Positions 30,369-40,358 of a DNA stretch of 64,000 nucleotides are shown in pieces. Positions within the stretch are counted from its first letter, which is position 1. Every line of letters begins with the position of its first letter. The notes beneath the pieces are model-generated. The model saw only the letters and a list, made by a program, of their open reading frames with translations. It made no database searches and was not told where the DNA came from. A program made the position numbers and the translations under genes. This DNA is from Myxococcales bacterium (GTDB lineage Bacteria; Myxococcota_A; Polyangia; Haliangiales; Haliangiaceae), in contig JADKKI010000011.1 in the NCBI GenBank assembly GCA_016720595.1, forward strand, positions 192,756 through 256,755, written 5' to 3'.

Positions 30369-30536
30369 CCAGAAACCGTTTTCCACGAATGTTCTCCAGA
30401 TCCATGGCTGCCGCCGACCTTGGCTGATCGTCAAACCAACAGTGCGACGGGGCATCAGAACACGGAAGTGATCGCGTAGCGCCGCCTCGCGATCCGTGCT
30501 CTTACCGCCTCTTACCGCGTGATAGGCTGGACCACG

Positions 30537-31499
30537 ATGCGGCTCGCGGTCTCTGCGGTGATCTGCGCAGCCTGCTCGTTCCACGTCAACGCCACCGCGC
30601 CCGGGGACGGAGCCAGCGACACGGGGCGAGGCGACGGCGCGGGCACTGACGCTCCGCTCGCCTCGTGCACCGATCAGGTGCTGGACGGCGACGAGACCGA
30701 CCTCGACTGTGGCGGGAGCTGCGGACCGTGCGGGGTCGGCAAGGTGTGCAACTCGGCCGGAGACTGCGATGCCTCGATCTGCGATGCGCGCATCTGCCGG
30801 GTCGCGCGCCACTGCCGCGAGCTGCACCTGGCGTTCCCCGCCCTGGGAGATGCGTCCTATGTGATCGATCCCGATGGCGCAGCAGCTGGCACCGCCGTCA
30901 CCACGTACTGTGACATGAGCACCGACGGCGGCGGCTGGACGCTCGTCGGCAAGGTCGACGGCAAGCAGACGATGTACACGACCTGGCTGATCAGCACGGT
31001 CAACGAGGCGGCGCTGCAGACACCCACCATCACCGCCAGCGGCTACGCGTGCATCGATGCGGTGGAGCTCGCCGTCAACGGCAGCTCCGAGATCCGGCTC
31101 TCGAACTCCGCGCGCACCCTGTGGGCGAAGTGGCCGCTGCCTGCCGGCCGCGCGATCGCGACGTGGTGGCGGCACAGCGTGGGTCAATCCACGATCAACG
31201 GCGCAGCCGACGACGCTGTCACCGTGACGACGTCCTCGGGGGCGACGATGGCCTGCTTCCAGAACGTGTACGGCATTCTGCCGTTCAACATGCACGGCGG
31301 GTCGTATCCGTACGCGGCCAAGAACACGGCGGGGAACATCGACCTCGGTGACAATTGCTTCGCCGTGGGCGTCCAGGCGTCGGGCAACGCCGACGGGTTC
31401 TCGCAGAACGGCAACGGGTTCGACGCCCCGTCCGACGAGGCGACCTGGCCGAATCCGGCCTACAACATCTCGCCGCACGTCGCGGTGTGGCTGCGGTGA
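30537..31499 (+). CDS. lipoprotein with fibrinogen-C-like domain
   Basis: 320 residues from ATG 30537. Short signal peptide with lipobox (SAVICAACSFH), D/G/T-rich linker, a Cys-rich segment (residues 45-95: DLDCGGSCGPCGVGKVC...), then a domain with YCDMSTDGGGWTLVGKVDG, the hallmark of fibrinogen C-terminal-type domains, and later CFQNVYGILPFNMHGGS and FAVGVQASG. Such lipoproteins are frequent in Myxococcota and presumably bind glycans or proteins at the surface. TAGGCT lies 8 bases before the ATG. Confidence 0.85.
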   Translation: MRLAVSAVICAACSFHVNATAPGDGASDTGRGDGAGTDAPLASCTDQVLDGDETDLDCGGSCGPCGVGKVCNSAGDCDASICDARICRVARHCRELHLAFPALGDASYVIDPDGAAAGTAVTTYCDMSTDGGGWTLVGKVDGKQTMYTTWLISTVNEAALQTPTITASGYACIDAVELAVNGSSEIRLSNSARTLWAKWPLPAGRAIATWWRHSVGQSTINGAADDAVTVTTSSGATMACFQNVYGILPFNMHGGSYPYAAKNTAGNIDLGDNCFAVGVQASGNADGFSQNGNGFDAPSDEATWPNPAYNISPHVAVWLR

Positions 31500-31535
31500 G
31501 CCTGCGGTGATCGCGGCTGGCTGAGCTCGGGCTGC

Positions 31536-33766
31536 TCACGCCTCTTCGAGCGTGATGATCTCGGCGTCGGCGAGGCGGAGCCGCAGCGCGAGGCGCTGGG
31601 CGATCGTCCCGAACATGGCCTGTGCGAGGCGGGGATGCATCGCCGCGACTGCGTCGAACCGCCGTCGCGAGATCACGAACAGCTCGGTGTCGGTCTCGGC
31701 GGTCGCGTCGGCGCTACGCTGCCCGCCATCGAGGAACGCGATCTCACCGAAGAAGTCGCCGCGCCCGAAGCTCGCGACGTGAAGGCCCTTGCCCTCGATC
31801 GCGAGCGAGATCCGAACCGTCCCCGAGCGCACGAAGTAGATCTCGTCGCCCGCGTCACCGTGGCGGAACACCAGCTCCCCGGCAGCGACCCGCCGCGAGT
31901 CAACGCACTGCGCGAGATCGGACACCGTGTCCTGCTTGCGCCCGACGCACATCGGCATCTCCGCGAGCTCGAGGACGCCCTCGGCCGAGGCCTCGTCGGT
32001 TCCGTGCTCGCGCAGGATTCGATCCTCGGCCCACGCCAGCGCGTCGGACAGCTGCGGAAACACGGCGTGGTCGTCACCCACGGCGACCAGCCCGACCTCA
32101 CGCAGGTACTTCGGGACATCGCCGTGGCCGGCGAGCGTGCGTGGGAGGTTGCAGAACACGGCATTCGCGCCGCGCTTGTGCAGCTGGCCCAGCATCTGCT
32201 CGAGGATGTGGGCCGCGGTCAGGTCGAGGGCGTCGACGTGGCGCATGTCGAGGATCAGCGTCCGGCAGGTCGCGAGATCTCCCCCTGAGCTGTGCGCGCA
32301 GCTGATCGGTGGTGCCGAAGAACAGCGAGCCCGCGAGCTGGACCACGACGGTCTCGCCACCGTGAGCGGCCAGCAAGCTCATCTGCGCTGGCAGCCGGCG
32401 ACGCTTCGAGAACACCTTGTCGCCGGTCAGCCGTCTCCTGATCACGTCGCCGCGCGACTCGTCCCGGGATGAACAGGAGGATCGAGAGCCCGACGCCCAC
32501 GGCCGACGCCGAGATCAGATCGACGCCGACGGCCACCGCGATCACGACGACCACCACGACGAAGTCGAACACCGTCGACGACCGCCGGACCCAGCCGAGT
32601 GCGTGCCAGTCGAACATCCGTGCCGCGACCACGACCAGGATCCCCGCGAGAGCTGCGAGGGGCGCCCAGGCGACGATCGGCCGGAGCGTGAGGAACGCAA
32701 ACAACACGAGCCCACCTTCGATCACGGCAGACCACCGGGTCCGCCCGCCGCTCGCCACGTTGACGAGCGTCGCACCCGACGTGCCCGCGCCCGGCATGCC
32801 ACCGATCGTGGCGGACACGACGTTGGCCACGCCTTGCCCGAACAGCTCGCGGTTCGAGTCGTGCTGCGATCCCGTGACCGCATCGACGACCACACAGGTC
32901 TTCAGGGTGTCGAGTGACAGCACCACGGCGAGCGTCAAGGCCGGGCCCACCACCTGCCGGGCGTCCCCCCAGTGCAGGCTACCGAGAGCCTCGAACCGCG
33001 CGCGGAAGGCGTCACCGAACGACGGCCCGCCACCTCCGAGGGTGCCGATCACGAGGTGGTTGTCGGTCAGCACGCCGAGCTCGGGCTGGATCAGCGCGAG
33101 GACGAGGTAACAGGCCAGCCCGGCGGTGAGGCCGAGGATCGCGGCCGGAATGATCTTGATCACCCGTGGCGCGAGGACCATCACCACGATCGTCACGCTC
33201 CCCACCGCGAGCGCCGGCCACGCCCACACGGATGGATCCACGAGCCCGGTCGCGAGCGACGTCCCCTTCGGGAGACCGAACAGCGCGGGGAGTTGCTTGA
33301 GCAGGATCACCAGACCGACACCGCTCATGTAGCCGGTGACCACGGGATACGGGATGTACTTGATGATCGTCCCCGCGCGGAGCATCCCGAGACCGATCTG
33401 GAGCGCGGCCGCCAGGAGGCCGACCAGCGTCATCAGGATGATCACCCTCCCGGGGTCGCCGGGATGCGTCGAGGCCATGTGCAGCGCGAACCCACCCATG
33501 ACGGCAACGGCCGGCGCACACGGTGCGGACACCAGCCGCGGCGTCCCGCCGAGGAGTGGGGCGATGATTCCGAGAGCAGTGGCGCCGAGTAGTCCAGCCA
33601 GCGCGCCCGCACCGGTGCCGGTCCCCAGCGGGGCGTACACGGCGACACCGAAGGCGATCGAAGCAGGCAGCGCGACCAGGGTCGAGGCAACCCCTCCCCA
33701 CACGTCACCCATGCCTCCCGTACGCGGCGGCTTCGAGGCTGACGGTTCTGCGGCCATGGCGATCAT
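31536..33766 (-). CDS. SulP anion transporter fused to STAS and cyclic-nucleotide-binding-like domains, two frameshifts
   Basis: About 743 residues after joining three frames. Residues 20-430: SulP membrane domain with about a dozen TM segments (VALPASIAFGVAVYAPLGTG, VTGYMSGVGLVILL, GVANVVSATIGGMPGAGTSGATLVN). After a shift near 32460: an STAS domain (VVVQLAGSLFFGTTDQL, LILDMRHVDALDLTAAHIL). After a second shift in a G4 run near 32285, the rest of STAS and then a cNMP-binding domain (GELVFRHGDAGDEIYFVRSGTVRISL, FGEIAFLDGGQRSADATAE). SulP proteins move sulfate, bicarbonate or other anions; the C-terminal sensory domain suggests gating by a nucleotide. Both breaks look like single-base errors. 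Confidence 0.85.
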
Positions 33767-33857
33767 CGAGCATCAGCGATGCCAGCGCGCATGCGTGCGG
33801 AGACCACCAGGCCGCGCAGGACTTGCGGGCGGCGAGCGTCGAGGCGCAGGCGGTTCG

Positions 33858-34112
33858 TTAGATCAGCAGCGTGTAGCCGAGATACGCAGCTCCCGCCGTC
33901 ACCCCGAACACCACCAGGTGGACGAGAGCCCCGGGTGGACGTGGCGGTGCGGCCACGGGTAGCTGGACCTGGAGCTCGGCGAGCTCTCGCCGGGCGTCGT
34001 CGAGCCGCTGCTCGGTGGCGGCGTGATTCACCTTCTTGTGCTCGAGCTCGGCGATCTCGTCGATCAAGGAGCTGGCGCGCTGCGCTCGAGCCACGTCGTC
34101 GTCGCGGTACAT
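33858..34112 (-). CDS. small coiled-coil protein with C-terminal membrane helix
   Basis: 84 residues. A charged coiled coil (RAQRASSLIDEIAELEHKKV, EQRLDDARRELAELQVQL), a Pro-rich bend, and one C-terminal TM helix (LVHLVVFGVTAGAAYLGYTLLI): a tail-anchored topology. Its start codon overlaps the stop of the VWA gene by 1 base, so the two are probably translationally coupled and may act together at the membrane. Confidence 0.72.
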   Translation of the reverse strand: MYRDDDVARAQRASSLIDEIAELEHKKVNHAATEQRLDDARRELAELQVQLPVAAPPRPPGALVHLVVFGVTAGAAYLGYTLLI

Positions 34113-35276
34113 CAGAACTTGTATCCCTTCTTGGTCGCGATCTTCTTCGTGGTCTTCAGCAGTTCGGTGTCGAGAGACTGCTCGGGTGCGCCTCCCCTCT
34201 TCGCGCGCTCCGCGTCGAGGAAGGCGCTGCGCTGTGCTTCGAGCTTGCCGATCTTCGACTTCAGCTCGGCGCGCTTCGCCGCGTTGGCAGCCACCAGCTG
34301 CTGCTTCTCGGCGGCGGACTTCCCGCGCAGCTCCGCCGGGAGCTTGTCATCGCTCGCCGTCTCGAGGAACTTGCCGTCCTTCTCCACGGCATCGACGACG
34401 TCCCAGCTCTCGTTCCGGTAGGCCTTCTTGCTCTTGAGCTGCGCGCGCTCGAGCGCCACCTTGGGGCTCATCTTCGCCGAAGACATGTCCGCCTTCTGCT
34501 GCCGCGCGGACGCCGCCTGCCCCTCCGCTCCATAGGCCATGTACGTGCTGTTGAGCTCGTCGCCGAGGCGCAGGATCTCTGCGTCCTGCGGCGAGGGGAC
34601 GTGGATGGCCACCTGGTTCTGATCGATGGTCGCGAGGTCCGAGTGCGCGAGCTTCGGCCGCCGCCGCCATCGCATCTGCAGCGTTGACCGGGCCCTGATC
34701 GAAGCCTTCGTTCCCGGCGACGTAGATGAACTTCATCGCAGCGGGATCGGAGGACCATTGCAGCTTCGCGACCGACGTCTGGATCGCCTGCCCGGCGAAC
34801 TCCGAGCCACCGTTCGTGAACAGGGCGTGCAGCTTCTCGGACACCGAGTCGAGATCGCTGGTGAAGGGCAGCACCTGTCGGATGTAGCCCTGCGCGGCAG
34901 GGATCGTGTCGTTGCCGTACTCGTAGAGGGCGAGCTCGATCTTCACGCCGCGGACCTTCCCGTCCACCACACGCGTCATCTTCCCCATCTGGTCGACCAT
35001 GTTCCACAGGTGTGCGCGCGCCTGGTTGATCAGCCCGTCCATGCTGCTCGAGGTATCGAGGAGGAGCGCGATCTGCACGGTGTCCTGCACCTGGTCACGC
35101 TCCGGTGTGACCGCCACCGGGGCCGACGGACTCACCTCCATCGCCGCGGCGGGCGACACCGCGGGATGGTGCCAGCCGGCTGCATAGGCAACTCCTGCGG
35201 CACCACCGAGCGCCGCGACCAGGGTCAGACTGTGACGGCGCAGCCAGCTACCGAGCTTCTTCGTGGGACGAGACAT
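34112..35276 (-). CDS. von Willebrand factor A domain protein, broken by a frameshift with missing sequence
   Basis: About 388 residues. Start ATG 35276 with GGAGG site. Signal anchor (SLTLVAALGGAAGVAYAAG), then VWA with metal-site DTSSSM and LYEYGNDTIPAAQGYIRQV. Near 34670 the frame changes from DAMAAAAEARAL to LAHSDLATIDQNQVAIHVPSPQDAE. In relatives of this family I expect an intervening strand-helix (an IxCG-type segment), so some 25-35 residues appear missing. The C-terminus (SPKVALERAQLKSKKAYRNE, DKLPAELRGKSAAEKQQLV) is a long coiled-coil tail typical of Myxococcota VWA proteins. Confidence 0.8.
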
Positions 35277-35615
35277 GGTTCCTCCTGCCGTGCGTACGGC
35301 GGTTTGAAGCCATGACGTGCAAGCAGCCGCATCGGTCTGCGTTCCTCGTCAGAAACTTGTAAGAACCCGCGCCGATCAGATTTCCTGTGCGCGCGCTGCA
35401 ACCGCGATTGGGTCGCCGTGTCTCTCGAGACGCGAGCCGCGTCGGGGCGTGCTCGGAGATCGAGGCCGAGTGGCGTGCGCTCTATCCCGTGGCCCGCCTC
35501 GACTTCGAGAGATTCCTCGCCGGCCGGCGCGGCTGGTGAGCTCACGGGGAGATTCGTGCGGTTTCCGTCCTCCGTGGTCGGCGGCGCAATTCCGCTTCAG
35601 GTAGCCTGCGCTGCA
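35277..35615. other. intergenic region without a recognised gene
   Basis: 339 bases between the divergent VWA gene and a lipoprotein gene. Contains the GGAGG site of the VWA gene at its left edge and TAGCCT (35602-35607) 8 bases before ATG 35616. Long frames here lack protein-like character on either strand. Confidence 0.6.
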
Positions 35616-36149
35616 ATGTCCACTCTGCCGACGGTCCGTACCCCTTCCCTGCTCTCGATCCTCGCGGTCGGTGGCGCACTCACCCTCGCGGCCTGTGGTG
35701 GCTCGAGCAAGGCCACGACCACCACCACGCCGCCCACTCCAACGGAGAGCAACGCGGCCGGGCTCGGCACCTCGGGCATCGCCGGGCTCGATTGGGGCGC
35801 GAACGCTGACGCCGTCAAGAAGGTGTCTCCCCGCGCCGAGCCCGGCGAGGGCGGGCTCTGGTATCCGGGAATGGCCGAGGGTCACCTCGCAATAACGAAG
35901 TTCGCGATGGGCCCCAACGGCCTCAGTGAGGTCATCATCGAGTGGACCGACGGCTTCGTCTCGATGGACGACTGCGGCAAGGGCTGGACGCCGCTCCGCA
36001 CCAAGCTCGACGGGCGCTTCGGTCCCAGCCAGGCCGACAACCTCGCGGCGAGCTGGAAGACCGCGAGCGCGAGCATCACCCTCGCCTGCAACCCCAACGA
36101 CATCAACGCCGGTGTGCTGTCCCTGACCTACGCCCAGCTCGCCAAGTAG
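35616..36149 (+). CDS. lipoprotein of unknown function
   Basis: 177 residues, start ATG 35616. Signal peptide with lipobox LTLAACGGSS, Thr-rich linker, then a domain GIAGLDWGANADAVKKV... FVSMDDCGKGWTPLRTKLDGRFG, with two Cys (DDCGK, LACNP) that could pair. The LDWGANADAVKKV pattern is common in small secreted proteins that sense or buffer a ligand, but no family is named with confidence. Confidence 0.78.
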   Translation: MSTLPTVRTPSLLSILAVGGALTLAACGGSSKATTTTTPPTPTESNAAGLGTSGIAGLDWGANADAVKKVSPRAEPGEGGLWYPGMAEGHLAITKFAMGPNGLSEVIIEWTDGFVSMDDCGKGWTPLRTKLDGRFGPSQADNLAASWKTASASITLACNPNDINAGVLSLTYAQLAK

Positions 36150-36158
36150 CGACTCGGC

Positions 36159-36594
36159 TCACAAGCAGATGCCGGCGAGCGCCGTGGCGCTCGCGCACAT
36201 GTGGAACAGCTCGGTCGCCTGGCAGGTGAGCTGGGCCCCGCAGCCTCCGGCGCCGCCCTGAAGATCACAGATCGTCCGGCACTGACCCAGGTGGCACGTG
36301 GTGCCACTGACGCACGTGTCGGCACCGAACGTGTCGCGCGTGCACGGCAGCCCCTGCGGCGTGGCGCCCGCGAACACGCAACCGACGTGACCGTGCCCGA
36401 GCTCCGGTGTCGTCGGCGACCCACGAGCACTTCCTGTTCGTGCGGCCTTCTTTGTGTGAGGACGTTGCACGCAGGGCCACCGCAGCCTGCGTCGATCTTG
36501 ATCGCCGCATCGACGATCGGCCCCGACGGGCCCCGGAGGATCCGCACCCGATCGCCATGACGATGGGCGTCAGCCTCCACATGAGGTGCATCAT
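36159..36594 (-). CDS. Cys-rich lipoprotein, about three frameshifts
   Basis: About 145 residues. The start MMHLMWRLTPIVMAIGCGSSG is a lipoprotein signal. Further pieces lie in other frames: GPIVDAAIKIDAGCGGPACN, NRKCSWVADDT, and HVGCVFAGATPQGLPCTRDT through LFHMCASATALAGICL. The 12-odd Cys and the CxxGxxC spacing are those of Myxococcota Cys-rich surface proteins. Shifts fall at a GGGGCCC run near 36540 and at about 36470 and 36410. Confidence 0.6.
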
Positions 36595-36595
36595 A

Positions 36596-37618
36596 TCAGT
36601 GACGCGCACTACTTCGTGGGTCCAAGCCTGTCGGAGAGACGAAGCACTCGGTGGGCGGCGGTGCCTTCTTGATGACCGCCAGGTCCACGAGCTGCTGGGC
36701 GAGCGCTTGCCACCGCTCATTGGTCATCTCACCGAGAGCACTCTTACTCGCGCCCGCCGGCTCGATCAGCGGGTGCTGCACCCCGGCGGCCGCGGCGAAC
36801 GTCTGAGCGTCCATCTCGCGGTTGAGCTTGCCCATCACCGTGTTCGCCGGCGAGGATCATCCAGGTAACCTCGCCAGCCTTCGCGGAGCGCGAGATCATC
36901 TTCCTGATCGTCTCGGGCTCCTTGCGCACCATCTCGCCGCGCGCGATCACCACGGTGGTGTACGGGTTGTAGCCGGCGTCCGCGATCAGGAACGTCTGCG
37001 GATCACTGCCGGCCTTGGTCGCCTGGAGCGGCTCGCTGGTGATGAAGCACTGCTTGGATAGATCCTGCTTGGCGAGGAACGTGGCGATCCCAGGCGAGTT
37101 GCTGGTCAGCGAGACCTTCGCGCTCGGGAACTTTCCGCGGAGGAACTTCAGCCAGGTCACGTCCTCGGCCTCGAGGGTGCCGGGATTGGTGAACACGTCA
37201 TCGATCCTGGTGAACCCGCGTGCCTTGTGGACCATGATCGCTTGCGGCGACGTCTGATACACCGCGAAGATCGCGACCACGTCCGCACCTTGCTCGCGTG
37301 CGACCAGGATCTGATCCGCCGCGGTCGTCGCGAAGTCGGTCACGCCGGTCGCGACCAGCTTCCAGGTCTCGCCCTGCCCGCGAGGCTTGATGTCGATATC
37401 GAGACCCTGCTTGCCGAATGCTCCCGATTCGCGCGCCGCATAGAACCCGCCGAACTCCGGCTCAGGCCCCAGTCGAGCGTCAGCGAGAGCTGCCTTCGCG
37501 CCACTCGCGGCCCCGCTGCCCGCCCCGGCTCCTTGTCCTTCTTGCAGCCAAGACCGCTCGCCACCAGGAGGACGAGCAGCACACCGATTCCGCAACGAGC
37601 CCACGCTTGCATCTTCAT
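36596..37618 (-). CDS. ABC transporter substrate-binding lipoprotein (NMT1/THI5-like), several frameshifts
   Basis: About 340 residues. Signal and lipobox at ATG 37618 (GIGVLLVLLVASGLGCKKD), then SLTLDW, GPEPEFGGFYAARESGAFG, GQGETWKLVATGVTDFATTAADQ, GADVVAIFAVYQTSPQAIMV and GKLNREMDAQTFAAAAGVQ to the stop at 36596. The order matches NMT1/THI5-type binding proteins (taurine, nitrate, thiamine-pyrimidine precursors and related ligands). At least five one-base shifts are needed: three between 37540 and 37460, and two near 36885 and 36850, where GWRGYLDDP and NTVMGKLN join. Third component of the ABC operon. Ligand not assignable. Confidence 0.75.
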
Positions 37619-37647
37619 CGAGTTCCTCTCCGTGTGACCGATTGCCT

Positions 37648-38448
37648 TCAAGCGTCGCGCTCCGAGGCGTGCCAGTTCGCGAGCACCATCCGTCCGACGA
37701 GGTTCAGGACGGCAAACATCGCCAGCCCCAGCGCCGACGCGAGCAACACGGCCGCGAACACGCGATCACTGTGACCGTTGTGGCTCGCGCTCACGATCAC
37801 CACCCCGAGCCCCTGCTCCTCGCCCAGCTCACCGACCAGAAACTCCGCGACCACGGTGCCGATGACGGCGAGGCCGGCAGCCACCCGCAGGCCGGTGAAC
37901 ACGTTCGGCAACGCCGAAGGGAAGCGCAGCTTGAACATCGCCGCGCCGCGACCCGCGCCGTACAGCCGGAACAGATCGAGCAGCGCGGGGTCGGTCGCCA
38001 CCAGCCCGGCGAGCGTGTTGGCGAGCACCGGGAACACCGAGACGATGAACGCGCACGCGGCCACCGCCTTGAGTCCCGGAGCGAGCCAGATCGAGAGCAT
38101 CGGTGCGATCGCGATGATCGGCACGGTCTGGAAGAACACGGTGTAGGGCGAGAACGCCCGGCGGACCCAGATCGACGATGCCAGCATGATCGCGATCGCC
38201 ACGCCGAACACCGCGCTGAGACCAAAGCCGATCAGCGCTGCCTTCGTGGTGCTCCACAGCGCTGCCATGAGGTAGCTGCGCTCGTCGAGCAACGTGCTCA
38301 GGACCTGCGACGGACGCGGCACGAGATAGATCGGCGTGTTCGCCCACCGCACGTAGAGCTCGATCAGCGTCACGCCGACGATCAAGACCGCGAGGGGTGG
38401 TCCGGCCGCGGCGGCGAAGCGGCGGAGGCCTGTGGATTTCCGGGTCAC
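37648..38448 (-). CDS. ABC transporter permease (NMT1/THI5-type importer)
   Basis: 266 residues, intact. Six hydrophobic segments and the EAA loop region with FRLYGAGRGAAMFKLRFPSALPNVFTGLRVA, the standard permease motif for SsuC/TauC/ThiX-like importers. N-terminus basic (TRKSTGLRRF). Start overlaps the ATPase stop by 4 bases. Together with the ATPase and the lipoprotein it makes a complete importer. Confidence 0.9.
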   Translation of the reverse strand: MTRKSTGLRRFAAAAGPPLAVLIVGVTLIELYVRWANTPIYLVPRPSQVLSTLLDERSYLMAALWSTTKAALIGFGLSAVFGVAIAIMLASSIWVRRAFSPYTVFFQTVPIIAIAPMLSIWLAPGLKAVAACAFIVSVFPVLANTLAGLVATDPALLDLFRLYGAGRGAAMFKLRFPSALPNVFTGLRVAAGLAVIGTVVAEFLVGELGEEQGLGVVIVSASHNGHSDRVFAAVLLASALGLAMFAVLNLVGRMVLANWHASERDA

Positions 38449-39221
38449 GCGTCCCCCTGCACCAGCGCCTCGTAGACCAGGTGGGTCTCCCGTGCGAACG
38501 CCGCGGTCGCGCGCAGCTCACCGAGGCGCTCCGGTGGCAGCTCCACCGCTCGGTCCACCACGATCCGTCCCGGCCGCTTGCTCATGACCACCGCACGATC
38601 GGCGAGGAACACCGCTTCGCTCGTCGAATGCGTCACGAAGATCACGGTCATCCCACGCGCCCGCCACAGCTCGCGCAGCTGCTCGTCCAGGCGCTGCCGC
38701 GTGATCTCGTCGAGAGCGGCGAACGGTTCGTCGAGCAGCAGCAGCGTCGGATCAGGTCACCATCGCGCGCGCGAGGACACCCGCATCCGCATCCCGCCGG
38801 AGAGCTGTGCCGGGTAGCGCTCGAGCGCATCCTCGAGCCCGACCTTCACCAGCGCTTCGGTCGCGACCTCGCGGCGCCGAGCACGCTCCACACCCTGGAG
38901 CTCGAGCGGCAGCGCCGCGTTGCTCAGCACCGTGCGCCATGGCAGGAGGTGCGCATCCTGGAACACGTACGCGACGTCGAAGCGCCCAGCATCGGGCCGA
39001 TGGATCTGCGCCACGCCGCCCGTGGGCTTCTCGAGCCCGGCGATGATCCGGAGGAGCGTGGACTTGCCGCAGCCGGAGGGCCCGAGGATCGCGACGAACT
39101 CCCCCGCCTTGACCTCGAGATCCATCTCCTCAACGGCGACCACACCGTTGGGGAACACCTTGCGCACGCCACGCAGCGTCACGCTGCTCCCCCTAGCCGC
39201 AGTGGGCGACGCGTCGGTCAC
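38445..39221 (-). CDS. ABC transporter ATPase (importer), two compensating indels
   Basis: 258 residues when joined. Start GTG 39221. Walker A GPSGCGKST, Q-loop VFQDAHLLPW, signature LSGGMRMRVS (a Met where Gln is usual), switch His FVTHSTSEA. At about 38760 a C is missing after MRVS and at about 38750 a T is extra; the true reading there is SLARAMV...PTLLLLDEPFAALDEITR, which supplies Walker B. Sequence type of SsuB/TauB/ThiZ. A -10-like TACAAT lies 9 bases before the GTG, suggesting a leaderless mRNA. Confidence 0.82.
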
Positions 39222-39230
39222 GAGGCCTGT

Positions 39231-39236
39231 ATTGTA
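39231..39236 (-). promoter_or_regulatory. -10-like hexamer of the ABC importer operon
   Basis: TACAAT on the minus strand, ending 9 bases before GTG 39221. No thiamine riboswitch sequence is seen in the 70 bases upstream. Confidence 0.45.
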
Positions 39237-39290
39237 GGCCGAAACCAGCTCGTTGTGGAGTGCGCGGGCCGCGGCAATCGTGTGAACGAT

Positions 39291-40070
39291 TCAGCCCGCG
39301 AGCTCGTCGAGCACACCGCGCAGATGATCGTTGAAGGTCGCCGGCTGCTCGAGCATCGGGTAGTGGCCCACGCCGGGCATCAGCCGCATCGCGTAGTTGG
39401 AGAACCAGCGCTGATTCGCCGCGACGTCGGTGGGGTGGAGATCGGAGTTGATCGCGCGCACGGGAACGCGCACCTGCCGGGCGGGCTCGCGAACGTCGTA
39501 GCGGTAGAACGGCTCGAGCAGGCTCGCGGCGTAGTCGCCCGTGACGGCGAGGAACTCGCGCGTCAGCCGAGCCACGATGTCCGGGGGGGTTGTGGGTGCG
39601 AACAGGAACTTCGGGACGACGTTCTCGATCGCGGCGCGGAAGTCACGCCGATACAGCGCGAGCATCCCCTCGATCTCCGCGGGTACGGGGACCTGGTCGA
39701 GGTTCTTCAGCGTATCGACGAGCACGATCGCCGCCACACGCTCGAGGTGCAGGCTGGCCTCCACCACGTTGGAGCCAGACATCGAATGCCCCACGAGCAC
39801 CACCCGTGGGCATTCGACCCGCTCGAGGACCGCCTTGATGTCCTCGGCATATGCCTCGACGGATCCGTAGGTGCGCTCGCGCCCTGACGCACCATGGCCC
39901 GCAGGATCGATCTGCACGATCGTGTGGGTCTCCGCGAAGGCGTCGCGCTGGGCATCCCACCAGCGCCCCGAGCCGAGCCAACCGTGCACGAACATCAGCG
40001 CGGTCGCGCCGTTGCCCGTGACCTCAGCGTGAATGCTCACGCCGTCGCGCGATCGAACGTTCAGCTCCAC
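39291..40070 (-). CDS. alpha/beta-hydrolase
   Basis: 259 residues from GTG 40070. FVHGWLGSGRWWDAQRDAF (oxyanion region), IDPAGHGASGR, nucleophile Ser in GHSMSGSNV, a charge-relay Asp in INSDLHPTD and His in GVGHYPMLEQP complete the triad. Cytoplasmic; substrate unknown (esterase, haloperoxidase-like or lactonase types all share this layout). TACCGT lies 6 bases before the GTG. Confidence 0.88.
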   Translation of the reverse strand: MELNVRSRDGVSIHAEVTGNGATALMFVHGWLGSGRWWDAQRDAFAETHTIVQIDPAGHGASGRERTYGSVEAYAEDIKAVLERVECPRVVLVGHSMSGSNVVEASLHLERVAAIVLVDTLKNLDQVPVPAEIEGMLALYRRDFRAAIENVVPKFLFAPTTPPDIVARLTREFLAVTGDYAASLLEPFYRYDVREPARQVRVPVRAINSDLHPTDVAANQRWFSNYAMRLMPGVGHYPMLEQPATFNDHLRGVLDELAG

Positions 40071-40076
40071 ACCGCG

Positions 40077-40082
40077 ACGGTA
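40077..40082 (-). promoter_or_regulatory. -10-like hexamer of the alpha/beta-hydrolase gene
   Basis: TACCGT on the minus strand, ending 6 bases before GTG 40070. Confidence 0.35.
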
Positions 40083-40142
40083 TCATCACGCCGAGGCCTC
40101 ACGGCGGCGGCGCGAACACACGCGTCGGCGCGGTCGCAGAGG

Positions 40143-40328
40143 TCAGGGGCTCCGCCGCTCGATCACCGCTTCCACGCCCTCGGCGCGAAGCGCCTCGCGC
40201 AGCTTCTCGATGACGATGTTCTCGACGCGTTCCTCGAGGTCCACGAAGGCCCCGACCACGTTCGCGACGAACCAGCCCTTCTGCTTCTCGACGACGTCCT
40301 GCACGTTCGTGATCGCGATGGTAATCAT
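40143..40328 (-). CDS. small protein of unknown function
   Basis: 61 residues. A beta strand (MITIAITNVQDVV), a central helix (KGWFVANVVGAFVDLEERVENIVIEKLREALRAE) and a C-terminal strand (GVEAVIERR): a compact two-strand/helix layout with low complexity absent, so more protein-like than the overlapping frames. No known family. It lies about 30 bases downstream of another possible small frame on the same strand. Confidence 0.55.
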   Translation of the reverse strand: MITIAITNVQDVVEKQKGWFVANVVGAFVDLEERVENIVIEKLREALRAEGVEAVIERRSP

Positions 40329-40358
40329 GCAGTGGAGTGCAGCACGGATCCCGCGGGG

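Noticed and set aside
39222..39290. Thiamine riboswitch upstream of the NMT1/THI5-type importer
   Set aside because: Only about 70 bases, no conserved CUGAGA or ACCUGAU-like core.
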